A DNA stretch of 64,000 nt from an uncultured bacterium (GTDB lineage: Bacteria > Cloacimonadota > Cloacimonadia > Cloacimonadales > Cloacimonadaceae). Shown here in pieces: positions 43,456 to 51,238 of the stretch (positions are counted from its first letter, which is position 1; every line of letters begins with the position of its first letter). Location: contig CALGPA010000027.1 in assembly GCA_937960795.1 (NCBI GenBank), positions 20,239 through 84,238 of the forward strand, read 5' to 3'. The notes under the pieces are model-generated. The model did not search any database. It was given only the letters and a program-made list of their open reading frames with translations, and had not been told where the DNA came from. Both the position numbers and the translations under genes were made by a program.

Positions 43456-45517
43456 CGACAAAACTGAGAACCTATATATGATAGAATCCCTGCTCACCCC
43501 ACTCGGGTATCAGTGCATACGAGCCACAAACGGTAAAGAGGCTCTTGACTTGCTGCAAGACGCCAAGGTAGATCTGATCATCAGCGACATCCTGATGCCG
43601 ATCATGGATGGCTTTAGCCTCTGTCGAACGATCCGCAAAGATCCGAGCCTTAATCACATCCCATTCATCATCTTCACTGCAACATACACCGGAGAACAAG
43701 ATGAAGATTTGGCTCGCAAGATCGGCGCTGATGACTTCATCGTGAAGCCCTGTGAGCCCAACATCTTTGTTGAGCGAGTGCAGGAAGTCATGGAAAGCAT
43801 GTCTTCAGAAAATGCCGGCCCAAACCGCGAAATCGAAGATGAGAAGACCGTATTGAAGCTCTATAATGAGCGCTTGGTGCGTAAGCTGGAGCAAAAGATG
43901 GTCGAGACTGAAGAGGAGATTCAACAACGTAAAAAGGCGATGGCAGCTCTCCAGCGCAGCGAGGATATCCTCAAGACTACGCAAGCATTGGGCAAACTCG
44001 GGGGCTGGGAATATGATGTCCAAAATGACTCTATGTATTGGACAGAAGAAATGTATCACCTCCACGACGCAGATCCCGAGTCCGATGATATCAGCGACTT
44101 GGTGGCAACGAGTATCAAAGGCTTTCCCGATGACAAGCGACAATTACTGCTCCGAGCTATGGAAAACATGAGAAAGAGAGCTGAAAGCTATGAGATTGAA
44201 AGCTGGTATACCACGCAAAAAGGCCGCAAGATCTATGTGCGAGCCGCGGCTATACCGGAGACTGTCGATGGTAAACTGGCCAAAGTGATCGGAACATTCC
44301 AAGATCTCACAGAAGCAAAACAAGCAGAAATTGCCAAACACGAACTCGAAGAGCAATTGCGACAAGCCCAGAAGATGGATTCCATCGGACAATTGGCAGG
44401 GGGTGTGGCGCACGACTTTAACAATGTGCTCACCGTGATCTTAGGCTATGCTGAGGAAATCCTAAACAACCTGCATTCAAATGACCCCTTAGCAGCGGAC
44501 ATCAATGAGATCCTAAACGCCGGACTCAGAGCATCCAGCCTTACCCGGCAATTGCTTACCTTCAGCAGAAAACAAGTGATCAAGCCGCAATTGGTCGATA
44601 TCAATGCCTGCATCACAAATCTTCATAAGATGCTCATGCGCCTTATCGGCGAAGATGTGGAGTTTGAGCTGTCCTTGGGAGATCATCTTCCTTACATCTG
44701 GGCTGATATCGGGCAAATCGAACAAGTTATCATGAATCTAGTCATCAATGCCAGAGAAGCTATGCAGATGGGAGGAGTGCTTACAATTACGACTTTCGAG
44801 CATCGCACAAATCCCGACTTCCGCGAAAGACATCCCTTCATCGACAAAGAACACTACCTCGTGCTGAAAGTGCAGGATACAGGCTGTGGCATGGATGCCG
44901 AGACCAAGGAGCATATCTTTGAACCCTTCTTCACTACAAAGGGTCCCGGAAAAGGGCATGGCACCGGATTGGGATTGCCCACTGTCTACGGCATCGTCCG
45001 ACAAGCCGGCGGACACATTCACGTCGAGAGCAAACCGGGACGCGGCACAAGCTTTGTGATCATGATACCTGCGTCAAAAGAGAAGCCCGGCTCTCAGATG
45101 CAAGACATTAATCCTAAGATGACACAGGGGAATAGCGAGCTTGTGCTCATCGTGGAAGACGATAACTCCATCCTGGATCTCACCGGTAAGATCATCAGCA
45201 AAATGGGATACAAAGTGTCTCTGGCTAAAAGTGCCGATCGAGCCATGGAGATGATCGAAGATGAAGGACTGCGTCCGAGAATCCTGATCACAGATGTGGT
45301 CATGCCCGGATTAAGCGGGGTCGAGCTCGCCACGATCGTTCGGGTAAAACACCCCCAGATAGGCATCATCCTTATGAGTGGATACGCCGGCGATATCGTC
45401 GCCAAATATGGAGACATCCAACCCGATATTCCCTTCATCCAGAAGCCATTCTCTAAGACAGAGATGGCAAAGCTCATCCAAAAGGTGATGACAGATACTG
45501 CCAATCTGCAGCCCTAG
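43433..45517 (+). CDS. hybrid histidine kinase, REC-PAS-HisKA-HATPase-REC
   Basis: 694 residues, soluble. REC1 (1-120) has IISDILMPIMDG. A coiled coil (about 140-185) is followed by PAS (about 185-300, with WEYDVQNDSMYWTEEMYHLH). The dimerisation domain has GQLAGGVAHDFNNVLTVILG (His about 325, NtrB-like), and the ATPase domain has NLVINAREAM and KGHGTGLGLPTVYGIVRQAG. REC2 (about 570-690) has ILITDVVMPGLSG. Receivers at both ends suggest it takes phosphate from the upstream kinase and passes it on. AGGAG precedes the ATG. No DNA-binding output gene is in the module. Confidence 0.93.
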   Translation: MMKILCVDDKTENLYMIESLLTPLGYQCIRATNGKEALDLLQDAKVDLIISDILMPIMDGFSLCRTIRKDPSLNHIPFIIFTATYTGEQDEDLARKIGADDFIVKPCEPNIFVERVQEVMESMSSENAGPNREIEDEKTVLKLYNERLVRKLEQKMVETEEEIQQRKKAMAALQRSEDILKTTQALGKLGGWEYDVQNDSMYWTEEMYHLHDADPESDDISDLVATSIKGFPDDKRQLLLRAMENMRKRAESYEIESWYTTQKGRKIYVRAAAIPETVDGKLAKVIGTFQDLTEAKQAEIAKHELEEQLRQAQKMDSIGQLAGGVAHDFNNVLTVILGYAEEILNNLHSNDPLAADINEILNAGLRASSLTRQLLTFSRKQVIKPQLVDINACITNLHKMLMRLIGEDVEFELSLGDHLPYIWADIGQIEQVIMNLVINAREAMQMGGVLTITTFEHRTNPDFRERHPFIDKEHYLVLKVQDTGCGMDAETKEHIFEPFFTTKGPGKGHGTGLGLPTVYGIVRQAGGHIHVESKPGRGTSFVIMIPASKEKPGSQMQDINPKMTQGNSELVLIVEDDNSILDLTGKIISKMGYKVSLAKSADRAMEMIEDEGLRPRILITDVVMPGLSGVELATIVRVKHPQIGIILMSGYAGDIVAKYGDIQPDIPFIQKPFSKTEMAKLIQKVMTDTANLQP

Positions 45518-45530
45518 CTCGGCAAAGAAC

Positions 45531-45971
45531 TTACTCGAAGAACTCCTTCAGGGAATCCTCTGCGCTTACTAGGACCCAGCGTTTGCTGTCCTCAAAGCCA
45601 AATTCAAGGCGAAGCGTCTCGTAGGGCAGGATCTCTTGGGCAAGTCGCGGCCACTCAATGACCGTGATCCCGCTTTCTATCATATCGAGCACCCCCAGAT
45701 CCATGAGTTCATCCTCAGTCTTGAGTCTGTAAAGATCCAAGTGATAAAGGGGGAAGCGGCCACAATGATATTCCTTAAGCAGCACAAACGATGGGCTGTC
45801 TATCTCTTCAGTGATCCCCAGGAAGGAGCCCAAGGCCTTCACGAAGAAGGTCTTGCCGCTGCCTAGGTCGCCCGATAGTGGCACGACCGAGCCGGGACCC
45901 AAAAGCGGTGCAATGTAGTGCGCAAGATCGATTGTATCTTGCTCTGATGTAAGATCTATCTTTTTGCTCAT
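45531..45971 (-). CDS. tsaE: tRNA N6-adenosine threonylcarbamoyltransferase complex ATPase TsaE
   Basis: 146 residues from the ATG at 45971 (AGGAGAAGAA upstream); the longer frame to 46007 is not supported. Walker A is SGDLGSGKTFFVKALG, followed by SPSFVLLKEY and YHLDLYRLKTEDELMDLG, then ITVIEWPRLA, all typical of YjeE/TsaE. It is needed with TsaB, TsaC and TsaD for t6A37 in tRNAs. It converges with the hybrid kinase gene, 13 bases apart. The 158 bases to the next gene show nothing clear. Confidence 0.94.
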   Translation of the reverse strand: MSKKIDLTSEQDTIDLAHYIAPLLGPGSVVPLSGDLGSGKTFFVKALGSFLGITEEIDSPSFVLLKEYHCGRFPLYHLDLYRLKTEDELMDLGVLDMIESGITVIEWPRLAQEILPYETLRLEFGFEDSKRWVLVSAEDSLKEFFE

Positions 45972-46129
45972 TTCTTCTCCTTTGCAAAAAGCCCCAAAAG
46001 CCACCATCCCCAGCCTAATGTGGAGATCAAGGGTATCTCTCGGGGCTCACTCGACATATGTGTCAGTCCTAAAGAAATGCTAGAGCAAAAAGGCAGTTTG
46101 GCAATGAGAATCTTAGCTTCCCGGGATGT

Positions 46130-47416
46130 TTACTGCCCTCTTCTTGGCTGCAAGAGCTTCTGCATGATCTGCAAATCAGCACGCGCCGGTCTTAGAAGCG
46201 CTGCAAAGCCAAAGCCCTCTCCTATCGCCAATTGAGCCAGATACCACGCTCCATATACTATGTAGGAAATACTTGACGCCAGCGCCGCTCCGGCTATACC
46301 AAGCCGTGGGATCAGGATGAAGTTTGCCCCCAAGTTTATAGCAAATGCGATGATGGTGATATACAGATGAATCTGCGGCTTTCCCTGAGCGTAAAACCAG
46401 GGAGAGGCAATCTTCGGCACGCAGGCAAAGAGTATCCCGGGCAGAAGGATCAACATTGCAGGAGTCGCGCCGGAATAGGCAGTGCCATAGACAATCGGGA
46501 TCAAGAAGCTGCCAAACACGCCCACTATCGCCAGTCCCAGGCAGATGTAGAGGCTCAGGCGTACTGTTTGAGCGGTGAGCCTGCTGCCGTCATCATCGGG
46601 AGGAAGGTTGTAGAGCCTGCCGATGAGAGCACCGGTGATGGACACCGGAAGCAGAAAGAGTAATTCCGCGATTGTCACCGCTATGCTGTATACACCCAGA
46701 TGGGAGATATCCCAGTACTGCCGGATCATGATCTGGTCGATTCGCAGCTGCAGGAAAGCAAAGAGAGCCGACCACCATCCAAATGCTCCATACTTTAGCT
46801 CCGCTTTGATCACGGGCAAGGAGATCAGTGCCAAATAGCTTTCTTTGAGGCTGACGTGGATTAAGATCAGCCACAAGAGCATCCCCAGTGCATTCAGATA
46901 GAAGAAGCTCAGCGGCGTAAGGATGCCAAATATCCAAAACGCAAAGATGGACAAGCTGCGGAGACTAAAGACGACGATGCCGATCTTGTTGTTTTTAATG
47001 ATCTTCTCATCCCCGGTCAGCCAAGCTTGATGATGCATGGTGAAGATGGTGGAAACCATCAAGGTCAGACCACCCAGGATGAACCAGATGTCGTAGCTTT
47101 GAAGGATCCATCCAAAGCGCCAGGGCAGCGCCACCAAGATCACCAAAAGGACACAGAAGATGCCTAGGACATTCATGTTTGAGCTATAGATGGCTGTCCT
47201 TTCGAAGCCGCTTTTCTTCTGAAAATATGCTACAGCCGAGTTTATTCCGAAGCTGCCAAAGGTTCCTAATATATTGAATATAATAAGGATATACGCCACA
47301 TATCCCTGTCCGGACGGCCCCAATGCCCTAGCCACGAGCACACCCGCCATGACCCCAAAGACGAGTTTATATATCTGGGTTGCCAGATTGTGTCCGATGT
47401 TTTTGCCGTAGCCCAT
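46130..47416 (-). CDS. polysaccharide/oligosaccharide flippase (Wzx-like, MOP superfamily)
   Basis: 428 residues with 12 or so hydrophobic helices. It starts MGYGKNIGHNLATQIYKLVF with the family segment ARALGPSGQGYVAYILIIFN. The C-terminal half has GRLYNLPPDDDGSRLTAQTV and PGILFACVPKIASPWFYAQG, as in lipid-linked oligosaccharide flippases. It would move undecaprenyl-linked sugar units across the inner membrane. The Dpm1-like transferase, hexapeptide acyltransferase and Wzi-like barrel in this window suit a surface polysaccharide, though they are not one operon with it. Confidence 0.85.
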   Translation of the reverse strand: MGYGKNIGHNLATQIYKLVFGVMAGVLVARALGPSGQGYVAYILIIFNILGTFGSFGINSAVAYFQKKSGFERTAIYSSNMNVLGIFCVLLVILVALPWRFGWILQSYDIWFILGGLTLMVSTIFTMHHQAWLTGDEKIIKNNKIGIVVFSLRSLSIFAFWIFGILTPLSFFYLNALGMLLWLILIHVSLKESYLALISLPVIKAELKYGAFGWWSALFAFLQLRIDQIMIRQYWDISHLGVYSIAVTIAELLFLLPVSITGALIGRLYNLPPDDDGSRLTAQTVRLSLYICLGLAIVGVFGSFLIPIVYGTAYSGATPAMLILLPGILFACVPKIASPWFYAQGKPQIHLYITIIAFAINLGANFILIPRLGIAGAALASSISYIVYGAWYLAQLAIGEGFGFAALLRPARADLQIMQKLLQPRRGQ

Positions 47417-47424
47417 CTGCCCTG

Positions 47425-48441
47425 TCAGAAGATCTCTACTTGGTCATCCAAGGGACTAACGCCCATGTGTCTATAGGCTTTGTGCGTAGCCTTACGCCCG
47501 GAAGCAGTGCGTTCCAGAAAGCCCTGCTGCACCAAATAGGGCTCAAAGATCTCCTCGATCGTGCCGGCATCTTCACCGATGGCGGTCGCGATGGTTTTAA
47601 GCCCCACGGGTCCGCCCCGATAGTTTGTGATGATAGTGTTTAATATGCGTTTATCCATCTCATCCAAGCCTTCATGATCGACCTGCAGCATGGACAAAGC
47701 GGAAAGCGCAATATCCAAGGTGATCGTCCCATTCCCGCGGATCTGCGCATAGTCTCGCACTCTCCGGAGGAGTCGATTGGCGATGCGGGGAGTGCCTCTG
47801 CTACGTCGTGCCAGCTCCATAATGCCGTCTTCTTCTGCTGGCACGTCCAAGAGCTTTGCAGAGCGTCTTAGGATCTGCATGATGGATGGCATGTCATAAT
47901 AGTCCAGCCTCAGGACGATCCCAAAGCGATCCCGCAAGGGAGGCGTGAGAAGTCCTGCCCGGGTGGTAGCCCCGATCAAAGTAAATGGCTCGATCGGGAT
48001 CTTCAGAGTTCTGGACGAAGGCCCGCTATCCAAGATGATCTCCATCTCATAATCTTCCATCGCCGGGTAGATATATTCCTCGATCACATGTGACAGGCGA
48101 TGAATCTCGTCGATAAAGAGCGCTTCATGTCTGCCGAGGTTGGTCAGGATTCCTGCCAGATCAGAGGGCTTCTCGATGACGGGTCCGCTGGAAACAGTGA
48201 TATTAACGTCCATCTCGCGAGCAATGATGGATGCCAGGGTGGTCTTCCCCAATCCGGGAGGGCCATAGAATAGCACGTGATCCAGGGGTTCTTTGCGCAG
48301 TTTTGCCGCTTGAATACTGATATCCAGCAGCTCTTTGATATGCTCTTGACCGATGAAGTCCGAAAGGGTCTTGGGTCTCAGCGCTCGGTCAAAATCCTTA
48401 TCTTCTGTTTGTGGGCTTGGGTTGTTTATTCTTTCCAGCAT
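47425..48441 (-). CDS. ruvB: Holliday junction branch migration helicase RuvB
   Basis: 338 residues. [19 protein letters not shown] is followed by Walker A ([16 protein letters not shown]), Walker B ([20 protein letters not shown]), sensor 1 ([20 protein letters not shown]) and the winged-helix end with [17 protein letters not shown]. It is the motor of the RuvABC resolvasome. ruvA and ruvC are not adjacent. The gene lies eight bases upstream of the flippase gene. Confidence 0.97.
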   Translation of the reverse strand: MLERINNPSPQTEDKDFDRALRPKTLSDFIGQEHIKELLDISIQAAKLRKEPLDHVLFYGPPGLGKTTLASIIAREMDVNITVSSGPVIEKPSDLAGILTNLGRHEALFIDEIHRLSHVIEEYIYPAMEDYEMEIILDSGPSSRTLKIPIEPFTLIGATTRAGLLTPPLRDRFGIVLRLDYYDMPSIMQILRRSAKLLDVPAEEDGIMELARRSRGTPRIANRLLRRVRDYAQIRGNGTITLDIALSALSMLQVDHEGLDEMDKRILNTIITNYRGGPVGLKTIATAIGEDAGTIEEIFEPYLVQQGFLERTASGRKATHKAYRHMGVSPLDDQVEIF

Positions 48442-48450
48442 ATGATTCCT

Positions 48451-49167
48451 TTAATGCAAGATCCCCAATAGCTTGCGTATCTGAAGATGCCAGACCATCC
48501 ACGCTGCTTCCCAGACGATGCGACGACTCATCTTGGAGACCCCATTGAGCCTCTCAGTAAAGATGATCGGGACTTCTTTGATGCGATATCCCTTCACCCA
48601 AGCGCGGAAGTTCATCTCGATCTGAAAGGCATAGCCATCAGAGAGAATCTTGTCCAGATTGATCGATTCCAGCACCTTGCGGTGGAAGCATTTGAAGCCT
48701 CCGGTGGGATCCTTGATCGGCATCTTGGTGATGATGCGCACATACTTTGAGGCAAAATAGCTGATTAAAAGCCGACGAAACGGCCAATTGATGATATTCA
48801 CTCCGTTTGAGTAGCGGGAGCCGATCACGAGATCATATTTTTGAGCAGCTTCCAACAAGCGCGGCAGATCCTCGGGATTGTGCGAAAAATCCGCATCCAT
48901 CTCCAAGATATAGTCATAGCCTTTCGCGATGGCATATTTGAATCCCGTGACATAGGCGGAGCCCAGCCCCATCTTGCCGGGACGCTCGATGATATGCAGC
49001 CTGCTTTCTGTCTCCATGATCTTTTTGACTGCTCTGCCGGTGTGATCGGGACTATTGTCATCCAGCACAAGGATCTCCAAGAAGGAGCTTTGTTTCAAGA
49101 CAATCCCGATAAGGCGTTCGATATTTTCTATCTCATTGTAAGTAGGGATGATGACTAGGGCTTTCAT
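48451..49167 (-). CDS. polyprenol-phosphate mannosyltransferase-like GT2 glycosyltransferase (Dpm1-like)
   Basis: 238 residues, the single-domain Dpm1 length without added membrane helices. Motifs are IIPTYNEIENIERLI, ILVLDDNSPDHTG, GLGSAYVTGFKYAIAKGYD, EMDADFSHNPEDLP (the metal-binding D-x-D), GSRYSNGVNI and DPTGGFKCFHRK. It loads mannose or another sugar onto a polyprenyl phosphate at the inner membrane for use on the outer side. It is two bases from the acyltransferase gene. Confidence 0.92.
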   Translation of the reverse strand: MKALVIIPTYNEIENIERLIGIVLKQSSFLEILVLDDNSPDHTGRAVKKIMETESRLHIIERPGKMGLGSAYVTGFKYAIAKGYDYILEMDADFSHNPEDLPRLLEAAQKYDLVIGSRYSNGVNIINWPFRRLLISYFASKYVRIITKMPIKDPTGGFKCFHRKVLESINLDKILSDGYAFQIEMNFRAWVKGYRIKEVPIIFTERLNGVSKMSRRIVWEAAWMVWHLQIRKLLGILH

Positions 49168-49169
49168 GG

Positions 49170-49919
49170 CTATTTATCCAGATTGTTCTCTAAAAGTTGT
49201 TGCTTTGGCACTTCTCGGAAATCTCGCGCCGGATTTCCCAGCACTATACGTGCAGGTTCCACATCTCTGCTCACGACCGCACCCGCTGCCACAGTGCCAT
49301 CTTCACCGATGATCTTCCCGGGCAGGATGGTGGCATTGACCCCGATGCGCGAGCCTCTTTTCATCGTGATTCCTTTGAAGTAATCATAGCGCTTGGGATC
49401 ACGCGCCATGTAGTTGTCATTACTTGTTGCGACGCAAGGGGCTACGAAGCAGTAATCCTCCACACTGGAATAGGCTGTGATATAGCTGTTTGTCTCAAAC
49501 TTGTTGCGGTCACCGATCTTCACGTAGTTTTCGATGCAGCAATTTCGCCCTATGATATTGAGGCTGCCGATCTCGACATTCTCACGAACTGTCGCCAGAT
49601 CCGCAATCAGATTGCGCTCGCCGATCTCAGCTTGAGCATAAATCGTCACGTGAGCGCCGATCTGACAAAAACTTCCGATCCGCGCGGGCTTGAGATTCTC
49701 CGGCACCTTAAAAATGCTCCTTGGAGACGAGAGCGGCTTCTTGCCGATTACCGTGTTGTCGTCAATGCGCACATTGTCGCCTATGACGCTATTCTCATGA
49801 ATCACCACATTGTGCCCGATTAGACATCCAACACCAATCTCCACATTGTCCAAGATCACTGCATTATGCCCCAAAACCGTGTCTTTGCCAAGCTTGGCGC
49901 TATCGCTGATATACTGCAT
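49170..49919 (-). CDS. left-handed beta-helix (hexapeptide) sugar N-/O-acyltransferase
   Basis: 249 residues from the ATG at 49919, which has GGAGGT at six bases; an ATG at 49925 abuts that site. Hexapeptide repeats fill most of the length (LGHNAVILDNVEIGVGCLIG, VIGDNVRIDDNTVIGKKP, ILPGKIIGEDGTVAAGAVVS), ending IVLGNPARDFREVP. This resembles WbpD/WlbB-type acetyltransferases of nucleotide-sugar pathways, with LpxA/LpxD as more distant relatives. Its partner aminotransferase or dehydrogenase genes are not in the window. The place next to a Dpm1-like enzyme suggests surface glycan synthesis. Confidence 0.82.
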   Translation of the reverse strand: MQYISDSAKLGKDTVLGHNAVILDNVEIGVGCLIGHNVVIHENSVIGDNVRIDDNTVIGKKPLSSPRSIFKVPENLKPARIGSFCQIGAHVTIYAQAEIGERNLIADLATVRENVEIGSLNIIGRNCCIENYVKIGDRNKFETNSYITAYSSVEDYCFVAPCVATSNDNYMARDPKRYDYFKGITMKRGSRIGVNATILPGKIIGEDGTVAAGAVVSRDVEPARIVLGNPARDFREVPKQQLLENNLDK

Positions 49920-50011
49920 CGTCATACCTCCAGTATCTTAGACCATTTTTTTACTCGACAAGGATTAAGGCAAGCAAAAAAATGGCTATAAAGGATTATG
50001 GGAGAAAAAAG

Positions 50012-50902
50012 ATGCAAGATTGGATCCAAAAACATCTCACAGAACTGGCAGTTAGAGGTAAGAGCCCAAAGACCATCGATGCCTATCGCATTGACTTGAT
50101 GCAGTTTTTAAGATACATTGAGCAATCTCGCCCAAACCCTTGCGTCACCCAAATCACCGCAACAGATGTGCGCGGTTTTCTCGTCTGGCTCTCCCAAAAA
50201 CAAGACGGAAATCGCACTCTGTCCAGAAAACTCTCAGCTTTGGCATCTTGGTTTCGCTTTCTGAAGATCCATGGAGCCATCCAGGCAGACCCGATGCGCC
50301 GAATCCGGCGGCCCAAATTCGAGAAGAAACTGCCCAAATTCTTTTCTGAGAAAGACATGGAGACCCTTATGCGGATTCCGGATACGGACAATCACCTAGG
50401 ACTCCGCAATCGCGCCATCTTCGAGATGCTCTATAGCTGTGGCCTGCGCCTCATGGAGCTTTCCGGACTCAGACTTATGGATGTCGATCGCCATAAAAAG
50501 CTCATCCGCGTAACCGGAAAAGGAAATAAGCAGCGCATCATACCAATCGGAGATCCGGCACTTAATGCCTTGGATGAATATCTCAAGATCCGCCCCCGGC
50601 TCGCCAAGGAAAACAGCTCGGACAAGATCTTCCTCACTCACACCGGCAAAGACTTTGATCCGCGCCAGCTAAACAAAATACTGGGCAGATACATCGATCT
50701 CATTGCCAAAGAAAAGGGATATTCGCCCCACACCATCCGCCACTCTTTTGCCACTCACCTGCTCTCTAGGGGCGCTGACCTACGCGCGATTCAGGAGATG
50801 TTGGGTCATTCCGAGCTATCCACGACGGAGCTCTATACTCATCTCAGCCTGGAAGACATCAAATCCGCCTATGAAAAAGGACATCCCCGCAGCGGAGAAT
50901 AG
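50012..50902 (+). CDS. tyrosine recombinase XerC/XerD
   Basis: 296 residues from the ATG at 50012, preceded by GGGAG at seven bases; an earlier ATG at 49982 has only a distant AAGG. The SAM-like N-domain (SPKTIDAYRIDLMQFLRYIE) is followed by the catalytic domain with Arg in YSCGLRLMELSGL, Lys in VTGKGNKQRIIPIG, His/Arg in PHTIRHSFATHLLSRGADLR, His in LGHSELSTTELYTH, and the nucleophile Tyr in the latter. All six catalytic positions are present. It is probably the chromosome dimer-resolution enzyme; no second xer gene or dif-like site was noticed. Confidence 0.93.
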   Translation: MQDWIQKHLTELAVRGKSPKTIDAYRIDLMQFLRYIEQSRPNPCVTQITATDVRGFLVWLSQKQDGNRTLSRKLSALASWFRFLKIHGAIQADPMRRIRRPKFEKKLPKFFSEKDMETLMRIPDTDNHLGLRNRAIFEMLYSCGLRLMELSGLRLMDVDRHKKLIRVTGKGNKQRIIPIGDPALNALDEYLKIRPRLAKENSSDKIFLTHTGKDFDPRQLNKILGRYIDLIAKEKGYSPHTIRHSFATHLLSRGADLRAIQEMLGHSELSTTELYTHLSLEDIKSAYEKGHPRSGE

Positions 50903-51017
50903 ATATTGTCCATCCCTATAGCTTAGATTATCATCCCAAAAATCGGCAAGAGATTCATCTCCCAAAAACCTCATACTTGAGCTCATAATATCACTTTTTC
51001 AGCGTTTTTTAGCTTTC

Positions 51018-51105
51018 TAAGTACTTGAAAAATATGGCTTCCTCATGCCTTGCTCACCGGTCGCTCACCGGTCGGATGAGCAAGTGGTGAGAAAATAAGG
51101 ACTTA
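51018..51105 (+). repeat. 88-bp interspersed repeat, copy 4
   Basis: It lies in the convergent 336-base gap 50903-51238 between xer and polA, which otherwise shows nothing recognisable. The right arm is changed (GGATGAGCAAGTGGTGAG). CTCACC/GGTGAG pairing is kept and a new TTGCTCA/TGAGCAA pairing (element 33-39/60-66) is possible. Confidence 0.9.
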
Positions 51106-51238
51106 CGGCTCTGGTAAATTTCACTCAACAGAGGCTATTGCTTACACAATTCCCGAGCCCTTTTGGCGTGATTTCGTCCATGCCGGCACAAAATATTCTC
51201 GCGATCTCAGCTTGTGCCTGACCAAATCTGCGCAAAAT

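Noticed and set aside
49197..49823. 208-codon plus-strand frame
   Set aside because: Antisense to the hexapeptide acyltransferase; its length comes from the regular codon pattern of the repeats.
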